Source: Opitutus sp. GAS368 (GTDB taxonomy: Bacteria > Verrucomicrobiota > Verrucomicrobiia > Opitutales > Opitutaceae). From it: a DNA stretch of 48,918 nt. The notes under the pieces were generated by a model. It did not search any database. It saw only the letters and a list, made by a program, of their open reading frames with translations, and was not told the DNA's origin. The translations under genes were made by a program, and so were the position numbers. Location: the NCBI GenBank assembly GCA_945903545.1, contig CAMDOO010000015.1:1-48918 (forward strand), written 5' to 3'. This document shows positions 1 through 7,456 of this stretch, piece by piece. Every line of letters begins with the position of its first letter. Positions within the stretch are counted from its first letter, which is position 1.

Positions 1-45
1 CCCTCACCCGGAATCCGATCTCCGGGTGAGGGCACCCGGACTACA
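1..45. repeat. Dispersed palindrome, 'ccgggtgagggcacccgg' family
   Basis: The sequence contains ccctcacccgg and ccgggtgagggcacccgg followed by actaca. The same word with a ctaca/tgtag flank occurs twice in inverted orientation at 44346-44408. This copy lies inside the open frame of the Tmtc-like gene. Confidence 0.7.
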
Positions 46-629
46 GCCTCCTGCCAGCGCAGGTAGGCCAGCCCCGCGAGCAGGTACCAGAAAAGCGAGA
101 ACGTGTTCTTCTGCTCGGAGATCCACGCCACCGACTCCACGTACACCGGATGCACGGCGAAGATCAGGCCGGCCAGCAGCGCGATCGCGCTGCTGGCGCG
201 CAGAGGATCGGAGGGTCCGAGGTTCCGAAGATCCGATTTCCGACCCTCCGATCCTCCGCCCCTCCGACCCTCAGGCTCGAAGAGCCGCCTGACCACCAGC
301 ACCAGCAGCGCCGCGCACGCGGCGTGCAACAGCACGTTCACGACGTGGTAACCGAGGGGTGAATCGCCGAAGAACCAGTACTGGAGCCAGAAAAAACTGT
401 GCAGGAGCGGATAGTACTGCTCGGTCGCGCCGATGTTGAACCAGATGTGCCAGAGCCCGCCCAGCGAGCGCAGCCCGGGCTTCGTCACGTAGTCCACGTC
501 GTTCCAGACAAACCCGCCCCGCAGCGACGGCAGGTAGACCACGAAGGCCACCAGAAAGACGGCGAGCGGGCCGGCCCAGGCGGGCCAGGGCTGGGACTCA
601 CGGGGGCGGGTGGGCGCAGGTCGGGGCAT
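1..629 (-). CDS. Tmtc-like membrane glycosyltransferase/TPR protein, N-terminal part (runs off the window)
   Basis: Reading the reverse strand from an ATG at 629 gives an open frame to the window edge. It starts with a short basic N-terminus and a strong membrane segment (PLAVFLVAFVVYLPSL). It continues with GGFVWNDVDYV, YYPLLHSFFW, GYHVVNVLLH and then FAVHPVYVESVAWISEQKN. The last motif is a hallmark of Tmtc-type polytopic proteins, which carry a mannosyltransferase-like membrane part followed by TPR repeats; the TPR part would lie beyond the left edge. The frame also translates two palindromic repeats, at 203-256 (a low-complexity Gly/Arg/Ser/Asp stretch) and at 1-45. The role is probably envelope protein glycosylation or surface polymer assembly; this is inferred from the family and no substrate can be read. 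The 3' end is not seen. Confidence 0.72.
   Translation of the reverse strand, partial: MPRPAPTRPRESQPWPAWAGPLAVFLVAFVVYLPSLRGGFVWNDVDYVTKPGLRSLGGLWHIWFNIGATEQYYPLLHSFFWLQYWFFGDSPLGYHVVNVLLHAACAALLVLVVRRLFEPEGRRGGGSEGRKSDLRNLGPSDPLRASSAIALLAGLIFAVHPVYVESVAWISEQKNTFSLFWYLLAGLAYLRWQEAVVRVPSPGDRIPGE
203..256. repeat. Palindromic repeat inside the Tmtc-like gene
   Basis: Perfect 15-bp arms at 203-217 (gaggatcggagggtc) and 242-256 enclose a second word pair (ttccgaagatccg). The element is in frame with the surrounding coding sequence and adds a charged, low-complexity insert between two otherwise Tmtc-like segments. Confidence 0.7.
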
Positions 630-723
630 CAGCGGCCTGCAACGAATACGTGTGCGGGGCCTCCAGCAAACCCGATTCTGGACCCTGGCGGCGATGCTTC
701 CGAAGTCGGGAGGGCCGCGGCGG

Positions 724-775
724 CTGTAGCCGGGGTCGTGGACCCCGGTGCCGGCCTCAACGAGGCCAGCTACAG
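724..775. repeat. Compound palindrome, 'ctgtagccggggtc' family
   Basis: The outer arms ctgtagc and gctacag enclose two nested hairpins, ccggggtc/gaccccgg and ggcctc/gaggcc. The same word reappears at 7403-7436. It lies in the 630-845 gap between two reverse-strand genes, where no gene is seen. Confidence 0.7.
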
Positions 776-845
776 ATCCGCGAACCGCCCAAAAAATACC
801 GCTACCAGCAATCCGGTTATTTATCCGGGAACGGGAACGATTCGA

Positions 846-2513
846 TCACCAGCCCAGCACCCACCAGACGAACTTGATCGAGTACCACTCGTTGCGCCGG
901 CGGATCTCCGGCACATCCCAGTCGTTCACATTGAAGAGCAAGCCGAGTTCATCGAGGCGGAACACGGCGGAGTGATCACCCTCGGCGGGGTGGTTCGCGA
1001 TCCAGCAGAGGATCTGGGCGAGCTCCCGGTCCTCGAACTGGGAGCGCAGGACATTCATGATCACGTACGGCAGATGACGCTCCATCTGCGCCTTGGCCTG
1101 GTCGACCGTGGAGGCGACATACATGAGGTTACGGACCCGCTGGACGGGATCGGCCACCTTGCCCGGCGCCCAATTCTTGAGGGCGGCCGCCACGGCATTG
1201 AGGTCCGCCTGGATGTTGTCGTCCGGGGCGTCGTCCGCCGGCGCGATCGGCGTCTCATTGCTGTTGTCGGGCGGCACCGTGAGGAACGGCAGCCGGGCGA
1301 AATCCACATTGGTGTAAGCGCGCCAAGGCGTGGCCGGAGCGGGAGTGTCCGGGGTGGATGCTGCGGACACGGCCGCTGAGGACGCGGGCGGGGAGGCCGG
1401 GACGGGAGGCTCCGTCGTCACCGCAGCCCCGGCCGGCTCGGGAGCGGGCGGCGCGGCCGTGACCACGGGGTCGGCCTTCACTTCCACCGCGGCCGGGGGT
1501 GGTGTCGGCGCCACCGGGGTCATCGTGGGGGCCTGTTCCTGCTCCGGGAGGGAGGGTGCCGGTGACGGAGCGGGTGTGGACGTTGCGGGAGCGGGCGTGC
1601 CGGACGCCGGGATCGCATCCGGGGTGGGACCCGGCACCACCCTGGGCCGGAGACTCGGCCGGGAGGGGCGCGGGGCGATTTCTCGGCGCCACTCCGCTCC
1701 GACGCCGATCAGCACCCAGGCCCCCAGCGCGGCCAGGAGCCAGATCCGGTTGCGATTGGTCAGGAAGCGCTGGTGCGCATCCCAGCGGAACAGCTTGGCG
1801 CCTGTGACCGCGGCCCCGAGCCCGGTGACGATCACCGCAAACGCGCTGAAGCCCGCGGCCCCGAGGCCGCCGCCCTTGGCGCATTGCTGCATGACCTCCA
1901 CGGCGTAACGCCCCGGGAAGAAGGCGGAAAGATGCAGCACCCAGGTCGTACTGGGATCGTTCTCGAAGACCGACAGCTTCACGGCCACGCCGCCGAGGAT
2001 CAGCATCGGCAGGAAGATGCACTGGCCGAGGGCCTGGACCGCGGGGACGGTGTCCGCCATCGTGGCGATCACGAGGCCGAGCCCAAGCAGCGCGAAGGTC
2101 ACGAGCGAGAAGGCCACCCAAAGCTGGAAGGGATGCTCCAGGGCAAAGCCGCCGATGAGCATGCAGGCGACGACCTGGAGCACGCCGGCGAGGAGGATCA
2201 TCAGATAACGCGCGATCAGCGTGCCGGCGATGATCCGGGCGGGTGAAACCGGGGAGAGGCGGTAGCGCCGCCAGACCCCACGCTCGCGTTCGCTGACCAT
2301 CGAGGTGGGCAGGCCGAAGCAGGCGCCGCCGAGGATGGTGACGGTGAGCAGCTCGCCCATGTGCCGGATCAGGAGCGGGTCGTCGTCCTTGTAGAGCACC
2401 ACGAAGGCCAGCAGGAACATGACCGGGAAGACGTAGCTGTAGGCCAGCGCCATCCGGTTCCGGAGGTACATCCGGAGCGTGACCGCCACGATCTCGCGCA
2501 GGTCCTGGTTCAT
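846..2513 (-). CDS. ABC-2 type permease with fused C-terminal (probably periplasmic) domain
   Basis: A 555-residue protein. Residues about 1-255 are an ABC-2 permease with six hydrophobic segments and the family-like stretch MVSERERGVWRRYRL between the second and third. A seventh hydrophobic segment (IWLLAALGAWVLIGV) follows at about 260-280, then a Pro/Ala/Thr-rich linker of about 110 residues, then a compact domain of about 160 residues with WAPGKVADPVQRV, LAQILCWIANHP and a C-terminal WWVLGW. ABC-2 permeases normally have both ends in the cytoplasm, so the extra segment should place the tail in the periplasm. The same tail occurs in the 3529-5028 permease and alone in the 5136-5771 protein. 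The ATG overlaps the ATPase stop by 4 bp, so the two are probably translationally coupled. The substrate and the tail function are unknown. Confidence 0.85.
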   Translation of the reverse strand: MNQDLREIVAVTLRMYLRNRMALAYSYVFPVMFLLAFVVLYKDDDPLLIRHMGELLTVTILGGACFGLPTSMVSERERGVWRRYRLSPVSPARIIAGTLIARYLMILLAGVLQVVACMLIGGFALEHPFQLWVAFSLVTFALLGLGLVIATMADTVPAVQALGQCIFLPMLILGGVAVKLSVFENDPSTTWVLHLSAFFPGRYAVEVMQQCAKGGGLGAAGFSAFAVIVTGLGAAVTGAKLFRWDAHQRFLTNRNRIWLLAALGAWVLIGVGAEWRREIAPRPSRPSLRPRVVPGPTPDAIPASGTPAPATSTPAPSPAPSLPEQEQAPTMTPVAPTPPPAAVEVKADPVVTAAPPAPEPAGAAVTTEPPVPASPPASSAAVSAASTPDTPAPATPWRAYTNVDFARLPFLTVPPDNSNETPIAPADDAPDDNIQADLNAVAAALKNWAPGKVADPVQRVRNLMYVASTVDQAKAQMERHLPYVIMNVLRSQFEDRELAQILCWIANHPAEGDHSAVFRLDELGLLFNVNDWDVPEIRRRNEWYSIKFVWWVLGW

Positions 2514-3427
2514 TCCCGAAGCTTGGAGCCGGTCAGCTCGATGAAGACATCCTCGAGCGTGATCTTACCCACATTGAGCCCGACCAGCGGCACCTGCTGC
2601 GCCTCGAGCCCCTTGATCAACTCGGGCAGAGCCCGGCTGATGTCGCGCGTCCGGAAGCGGCCATGCACACCGTCAACGGCGGGCTCGCTGGCGCCGGGGA
2701 TCCTCGCGAGGACCGCGGCGTCCACCGGGCGGGCGGTCTCGAACGACACCAGCTGGGTGAGCTTCGACGCCGCGATGAGATCCTTGGGCGCGCCGGTCGT
2801 GATGATCCGCCCGTGGTCGACGATGGCGATGCGGTCGCAGAGCTGCTCGGCCTCCTCGATGTAATGGGTGGTGAGGAGCACGGTGTGACCCTCGCGTTTC
2901 ATCTGGGCGATTTCACCGTGCAGCTCGCGCCGGGACTGCGGGTCGAGCCCGGTGGTCGGCTCGTCGAGGAAGACCAGCTCGGGGTTGTTCACGAAGGCGA
3001 GCGCGAGTGCGAGGCGCTGCTTTTGGCCGCCCGAGAGGGTGTCGAAGGGCGCGTCGGCCTTTTCCTCAAGGGAGAAGCGCTTGAGCAGGTCGGCCGCCGG
3101 CACGCGGTGGCGGTAAAAGGAGCCGAAGAGCTGCAGTGCCTCGCGGGCGGTGATCTTGTCCTGCAGCGAGGTGGTCTGGAGTGCTGCGCCGATGCGCTGC
3201 TTGACCTCCTGGGGATGCTTCCGGGCATCGATGCCGCAGACGTCGATCTCGCCGCCGTCGGGCTCCCGGAGGCCGATCACGCACTCAAGGGTGCTGGTCT
3301 TGCCCGCGCCGTTCGGCCCGAGCATGCCGAAGATCTCGCCGTCCTGGATCTCGAAGGTCACCCCGCGCACGGCTTCCACGCCGCCGTAGCTCTTGCGCAG
3401 GTCACGGATCGAAACTTTGGCAGGCAT
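2510..3427 (-). CDS. ABC transporter ATP-binding protein
   Basis: A 305-residue nucleotide-binding subunit of the DrrA/CcmA-like class that pairs with ABC-2 permeases. Walker A is GPNGAGKTS, the signature is LSGGQKQR, Walker B is LVFLDEPTTGLDP and the switch histidine lies in LLTTHY. The roughly 90-residue C-terminal extension is usual for this class. I chose the ATG at 3427 (MPAKVSIRDLRKSYGG) because upstream sequence in the same frame is low-complexity and not family-like. The gene lies between two ABC-2 permeases and overlaps the downstream one by 4 bp (ATGA). It is the only ATPase in the operon and presumably energises a permease heterodimer. Confidence 0.9.
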   Translation of the reverse strand: MPAKVSIRDLRKSYGGVEAVRGVTFEIQDGEIFGMLGPNGAGKTSTLECVIGLREPDGGEIDVCGIDARKHPQEVKQRIGAALQTTSLQDKITAREALQLFGSFYRHRVPAADLLKRFSLEEKADAPFDTLSGGQKQRLALALAFVNNPELVFLDEPTTGLDPQSRRELHGEIAQMKREGHTVLLTTHYIEEAEQLCDRIAIVDHGRIITTGAPKDLIAASKLTQLVSFETARPVDAAVLARIPGASEPAVDGVHGRFRTRDISRALPELIKGLEAQQVPLVGLNVGKITLEDVFIELTGSKLRE

Positions 3428-3528
3428 GGCAGGAGGGGGCGTGGGATTGGGGTGTCGAGCGTGGCGCCAAAATTGGGGCGGCTCAGGAGCGAGGCAAGTG
3501 TGGCAGGGAAAAGATGGCGGCCGGCCGG

Positions 3529-5028
3529 TTATTTTTTCGGGATCGCGCCGCTGTCCGGGTCGTCCAGCAGCCGGAACATGAACTTGGCGGCATAGGTGTG
3601 CAGGCGCGACTCGATCTCGTTGGTCCGGTTGGTCGTCACCTCGATCTCGAGTTTCTCCATGTCCTCGGCCGGCACCATTTCTCCCGGCAGCGGATGGGTG
3701 GCGATCCAGGCCAGTTGCCGGACCAGGTCGGGGGTCTGGGAGCTCTCCCACAAATACTGCTCCACCACCACCGGGAGATACGACTCGAGGGGGGCAATCT
3801 GCATCACGTCGACGACCGCCGCCACGTAAAGCAGGTTGGCGACGCGCTGCAGCGGGTCGCTCACCTTGCCCGGGGCCCAGGTCGCCAGCTTGGTATGGAT
3901 GGCCTTGCCCCTGGCTTGGGTGTCATCGTCGATCTCGTCCAGGTTGGCGGCGATCGGGGTCACGACACCGCTGTCCGGCGGCAGCGTCCGGGGCAGCTCG
4001 AGGAGGTTCGCCGGCGTCAACACGTCCCAGGAAGCCGCCTTCTCCACGGCGTACACCTTTTGCTCGGGTGGCGGAGCCTTGGCCGGCGGCTGCGACGGGG
4101 CCGGCAGCAGAGCGGGCTCAGGGGCCGGCGCCGCCTGTTCCCGGTTCGTGCGTTCGTCCTGCAGCCGCTGCGCCTCCGCGGCGTCGCGCCGCAACGTGGA
4201 GAATCCGACGATCAGGCAGGCCGCCAGCGTCACCGCCAGCCAGCCGAGCCGGCTGCGGCGCTCGTGGCCAGTGTGGACATCCCAGCGGAACATTTTGGCC
4301 GCGCTGACACCGGCGGCCGCGCCCATGAAGAGCAGCACGCCCAGCTCATAGCGGACCGTGGTGATCCCCTCGCCCGCAGTGCAGGCAAAGAGGGCCTCGA
4401 CGGCATACCTGCCCGGCGTGAAGGCGGCGAGCGTCTGGGTCCAGTCCGGCAGCGAATCCAGCCGCACCGCGATGCCGCCCAGCGCCAGCATCGGCAGGAA
4501 GATGCACTGGCCCAGGGCCTGCGCCGCCTGCACCGAGTTGGTCAGCATCGCCACAATCAGCCCAAAGCTGCAGAAGGTGAATGAGACCACCGCGAAGGCC
4601 AACACCAGGTCCGGTAGGTGCGTCGGGGCGGTCAGGTTGGGGTCAGGAACCAGGGTCAGCGCCCTCATGTCCGCCGCCCGCGCCGCCAGCAGCTGCAGGG
4701 CCCCCGCGCCGGCCAGCAGCACAAACCGGACCCCCATCGTGCCGGCGACCAGCGTCCAAATCGGCGTGGGCAGCAGCCGGTAGCGGCGCCACACGCCACG
4801 CTCGCGCTCGGAGACCATCGTGACCGGCAGCCCAAAACACGTGCCGCCCAGGATCGCCACGACGAGCAATTCCCCGAGGTGACTCGCGCCGTGGCCGATC
4901 TCGTGGCGGTAGAGGATGCGGAACGCGACGATGAAGATGAGCGGAAAAAGAAAGCCATAGAACACCGCCAGCCGGGACCGGAACTGGAGCCGGAGCATCA
5001 TGCCGGCGTAGGCGAGGAGGCCTCTCAT
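3529..5028 (-). CDS. ABC-2 type permease with fused C-terminal (probably periplasmic) domain, second copy
   Basis: A 499-residue paralogue of the 846-2513 permease with the same architecture: six-segment ABC-2 region with MVSERERGVWRRYRL, a seventh hydrophobic segment (LGWLAVTLAACLIVGF), a Pro/Ala/Gln-rich linker and a tail domain. The tail shows WAPGKVSDPLQRV, LVRQLAWIATHPLPG and a final YAAKFMFRLLDD. The two permeases flank the single ATPase gene, which suggests a heterodimeric membrane unit. Conservation of the extra membrane segment and the tail in both copies argues that the tail is functional. The start ATG at 5028 gives MRGLLAYAGMMLRLQFRSRLA, a usual ABC-2 N-terminus. Confidence 0.85.
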   Translation of the reverse strand: MRGLLAYAGMMLRLQFRSRLAVFYGFLFPLIFIVAFRILYRHEIGHGASHLGELLVVAILGGTCFGLPVTMVSERERGVWRRYRLLPTPIWTLVAGTMGVRFVLLAGAGALQLLAARAADMRALTLVPDPNLTAPTHLPDLVLAFAVVSFTFCSFGLIVAMLTNSVQAAQALGQCIFLPMLALGGIAVRLDSLPDWTQTLAAFTPGRYAVEALFACTAGEGITTVRYELGVLLFMGAAAGVSAAKMFRWDVHTGHERRSRLGWLAVTLAACLIVGFSTLRRDAAEAQRLQDERTNREQAAPAPEPALLPAPSQPPAKAPPPEQKVYAVEKAASWDVLTPANLLELPRTLPPDSGVVTPIAANLDEIDDDTQARGKAIHTKLATWAPGKVSDPLQRVANLLYVAAVVDVMQIAPLESYLPVVVEQYLWESSQTPDLVRQLAWIATHPLPGEMVPAEDMEKLEIEVTTNRTNEIESRLHTYAAKFMFRLLDDPDSGAIPKK

Positions 5029-5048
5029 GGAGAGGCCTCCAGTGCCGC

Positions 5049-5121
5049 GTGACGGGTGACGAGTGACGAGAAGTTCATCGGAATCGGGGTAGGTATGCGC
5101 TCGTCACTTGTCACACGTCAC
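5049..5121. repeat. Long inverted repeat, 'gtgacgagtgacgag' family
   Basis: The left arm at 5049-5070 is made of repeated gtgacg/gtgacgag words and the right arm at 5100-5121 of ctcgtcac/gtcac words. They form a long imperfect hairpin that occupies most of the gap between two reverse-strand genes. A second member lies at 44810-44901. Confidence 0.75.
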
Positions 5122-5135
5122 TTGGCGTGCAAGCC

Positions 5136-5771
5136 CTACCAGCCGATGACCCAGCGGTTGAGCTTCACGGCATAAAAGTAGGTCCGGTTCCGGACCTCCG
5201 CGGCATCGATCTTGGCCGACACGCCCATGTCGCGGACCAGCTTGTCGCTGAGCACGGTGTCGGTGCCCTCCTCGGGGTGCAGCGCGATCCAACAGAGGAT
5301 CTGCGCGAGTTCCTCCTCCGGAAACTGCGTGAGCAGGTAGCGCAGCACCGCGGCCGGAAGGAAGCGCTCGGCGACCGATTGCGCCAGGTCGGGGGCCCCG
5401 ATGAGAAAGAGGTGGTTGCGCACGCGCTGCACCGGTTCGGCCACATGCCCGGGGGCCCAGGTTGGCAGGGTGGCCTCGACCAGCTTCACGAGCCGGGCCG
5501 AGGTGCCGACCGGCTCTTCGTCGGCGCCCGCGATCGGCGAAATATTGCCGGCGTCGGGCGGCATCTCGTTGATCGGCAGGGCGGCAAAATCGAACTTGGT
5601 CATGGCCCGCCAGGAATCCTTCGCCCCCGCGGGCGGGCTCAACGGCTTGCCGGCGACCGGGGTGGCGGGAGGCACAGGCGCCGGGGCCTCGGCCGCGAGC
5701 ACGGACCACGCCGCGCCGAGCCCAAGCAGGAACGGAAAGAGCGCCGAAAGGCTTCGCCACGAGGGGTTCAT
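5136..5771 (-). CDS. Secreted stand-alone copy of the permease tail domain
   Basis: A 211-residue protein. From the ATG at 5771 it begins with a signal peptide (MNPSWRSLSALFPFLLGLGAAWSV, then cleavage near LAAEA). A Pro/Ala linker follows and then the domain also fused to both downstream permeases: WRAMTKFDFAALP, WAPGHVAEPVQRV, LAQILCWIALHPEEG and a final WVIGW. It is the first gene of the operon and probably acts in the periplasm, where the fused copies are also predicted to lie. I know no named family for this domain. An ATG 18 bp upstream (MSGFPA) is possible, but the chosen start gives the cleaner signal peptide. Longer reading into the dapF-like gene on the opposite strand is an artefact. 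Confidence 0.72.
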   Translation of the reverse strand: MNPSWRSLSALFPFLLGLGAAWSVLAAEAPAPVPPATPVAGKPLSPPAGAKDSWRAMTKFDFAALPINEMPPDAGNISPIAGADEEPVGTSARLVKLVEATLPTWAPGHVAEPVQRVRNHLFLIGAPDLAQSVAERFLPAAVLRYLLTQFPEEELAQILCWIALHPEEGTDTVLSDKLVRDMGVSAKIDAAEVRNRTYFYAVKLNRWVIGW

Positions 5772-5867
5772 AGCAGGGAAACCTGACATTGAAATGGGTC
5801 GTTCGGATTGCAAGCGCTTCACCTTTTTTCGTGTCTTCCGCGGGCCGGTCGCTTTGCTGGCCGGCGC

Positions 5868-6722
5868 ATGCGTTTTCACAAGTACCACGCCCTCGGCAAC
5901 GACTACATCGTCCTCAACCCGGCCGACTTCCCGCAGTGGAAGCCGGCCCCCTCGGTCGACCAGATCCGGGTCGTCTGCCACCGCAATTTCGGGGTGGGCT
6001 CCGACGGCATCCTCTGGGGCCCCCTGCCCTCGAAGAGCAGCGAATTCGGCCTCCGCATCTTCAATCCCGACGGCTCCGAGGCCGAGAAGTCCGGCAACGG
6101 CCTGCGCATCTTCTCCCGTTTCCTTTGGGACCAGGGTCTGGTGAAGAGTCCGACGTTCACCGTCGAGACCCCCGGCGGCAATGTGCAGTCCGAGATCAAG
6201 GACAACGGCCGGCTCATCACCGTCGCGATGGGCAGCGTCAGCTTCGACAGCGCGAAGATCCCCGTCACCGGCGCACCGCGCGAGGTGATCAACGAGAAGA
6301 TCCGCGCCCTCGACCGCGATTTCCGCTTCTGCGCCGCCACCATCGGCAACCCGCATTGCGTCATTCCCCTGCCCCAAGTGGATGCCGACCTCGCCAAGGA
6401 CTACGGCCCCACTCTCGAGACCCACGAGTTCTTCCCCCGCAAGACCAACGTGCAGTTCCTGCAGGTGCTCGACCGGAAGAACATCCGCATCGAGATCTGG
6501 GAGCGCGGCGCCGGCTACACCCTCGCCTCGGGCAGCAGTTCGAGCGCCTCGGCGGCGGTCGCCCACAAGCTCGGGCTCGTGGACCGCGACGTCACGGTGC
6601 ACATGCCAGGCGGCACGATCGGTATCTCCATCGGCGACGGCTTCTCGATCATGATGACCGGCACCGTCAACAAGGTCGCCGAGGGCACGATGCACCCGGA
6701 CCTGTTTGCGGTGAAGGTGTGA
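5868..6722 (+). CDS. DapF-family epimerase homologue lacking both catalytic cysteines
   Basis: A 284-residue protein with the diaminopimelate-epimerase fold signature: MRFHKYHALGNDYIV at the start, GSDGIL, DGSEAEKSGNGLR, NPHCVI and WERGAGYTLASGSSSS. In characterised DapF, a Cys in the (M)CGNG motif and a Cys in the ACGTG motif are the two acid/base residues. Here both positions are Ser (Ser75 and Ser221). The protein is otherwise full-length and well conserved, so it may be a distinct DapF-like subfamily with another reaction, or an inactive homologue. The ATG at 5868 gives the canonical N-terminus. It is divergent from the ABC operon. I withhold the dapF symbol because of the residue changes. 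Confidence 0.85.
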   Translation: MRFHKYHALGNDYIVLNPADFPQWKPAPSVDQIRVVCHRNFGVGSDGILWGPLPSKSSEFGLRIFNPDGSEAEKSGNGLRIFSRFLWDQGLVKSPTFTVETPGGNVQSEIKDNGRLITVAMGSVSFDSAKIPVTGAPREVINEKIRALDRDFRFCAATIGNPHCVIPLPQVDADLAKDYGPTLETHEFFPRKTNVQFLQVLDRKNIRIEIWERGAGYTLASGSSSSASAAVAHKLGLVDRDVTVHMPGGTIGISIGDGFSIMMTGTVNKVAEGTMHPDLFAVKV

Positions 6723-6804
6723 CGGGCGTACTCTTAACCCGGTCACCTGCTCCCAATACAGTGAGTCGTCAGGGCCTCAGTCACCCCAACAACTCCCTCC
6801 CCCC

Positions 6805-7242
6805 ATGCACTGCTCCAGCAGGTCTGTTGTCAGATTCCTCGGATCGGCCATCGCCGCTGCGCTCGTTCTCACCCTCGGCGGCTGCGCCACCGGCGAAAGC
6901 GCCGGACCCAGCGGCCCCTCCGGCCCCACGGTGAAGGTCGTCTTCGAAGCCCAGCCGACGGCCGTCATCATCATCAACAACACGGATCTCGGCCCGACCC
7001 CGGTCACCGCCAACCTTGAGGTCGATGAAGCCGGCTTCCTGATGTACAACGTGAGGATCGATTACGATTTCTCCAAGGCCGACGGCGGTCGCAACGCCCC
7101 GGCCACCAAAACCGTCAACTGGCGGGTGGGAAAACTTCCGGTGGCCAAGGTGATGTACATCAGCGGCAACGTCACGGAGTCCATGGAGAAGGCCCCGCCC
7201 AAACCCCCCGGGACCAAGCGCTCGGCCGAGCGCTACGACTGA
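6805..7242 (+). CDS. Small lipoprotein, PEGA-like
   Basis: A 145-residue protein with a lipoprotein signal: basic start, hydrophobic core and lipobox LGGC at about residues 24-27. The mature part contains a beta-rich segment resembling a PEGA module (QPTAVIIINNTDLGPTPVTANLEV) and ends in a Pro/Lys-rich tail. It resembles the convergent lipoprotein at 7453-7947 (shared LEV-E-G-L-Y-V-I-D pattern), so the two are probably duplicates. It is followed by a clear intrinsic terminator. Probably envelope-associated; the function is unknown. Confidence 0.72.
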   Translation: MHCSSRSVVRFLGSAIAAALVLTLGGCATGESAGPSGPSGPTVKVVFEAQPTAVIIINNTDLGPTPVTANLEVDEAGFLMYNVRIDYDFSKADGGRNAPATKTVNWRVGKLPVAKVMYISGNVTESMEKAPPKPPGTKRSAERYD

Positions 7243-7260
7243 GACGTCCCCCCTCCCTTC

Positions 7261-7287
7261 AGCCCGGCTCTCCAGCCGGGCTTTTTT
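7261..7287 (+). terminator. Intrinsic terminator of the 6805-7242 lipoprotein gene
   Basis: The arms agcccggct (7261-7269) and agccgggct (7274-7282) are separated by a 4-nt loop and followed by a run of six T, 19 bp after the stop codon. Confidence 0.9.
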
Positions 7288-7302
7288 GTGCCCGGCGAAG
7301 GC

Positions 7303-7358
7303 CTCGCGTGCCCCGGCTCCAGGATGGGTGCGCCCTTCTGGAGCCGGGGCGCGCGAGG
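7303..7358. repeat. Palindrome with about 18-bp arms
   Basis: The words cctcgcgtgccccggctccag and ctggagccggggcgcgcgagg are near-perfect reverse complements around a loop of about 14 nt. The element lies just after a terminator and before another compound palindrome. Confidence 0.75.
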
Positions 7359-7382
7359 CAGCAGTCCGAAGCACTGCTCGGG

Positions 7383-7456
7383 CTAGAGCAGTTTTAAAAA
7401 TACTGTAGCCGGGGTCAACGACCCCGGCTGCTACAGAATTCCTTAAAGCGCTCTAG
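7383..7456. repeat. Nested palindrome overlapping the stop codon of the 7453-7947 gene
   Basis: The outer arms ctagagcagttttaa and ttaaagcgctctag enclose the inner element ctgtagccggggtc-aac-gaccccgg-ctg-ctacag (7403-7436), a second copy of the word seen at 724-775. The right outer arm contains the TAG stop of the reverse-strand lipoprotein. Confidence 0.72.

Noticed and set aside
846-2246. Long open frames opposite the first ABC-2 permease and elsewhere (for example 399-1379 + and 1330-1908 +)
   Set aside because: High GC opens shadow frames; these are Arg/Pro/Ala-rich with no domain signature, while the reverse strand encodes a clear permease.
7303-7358. A second terminator after the 6805-7242 gene
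   Set aside because: The stem is strong but no T-run follows; it fits the dispersed palindromes better.
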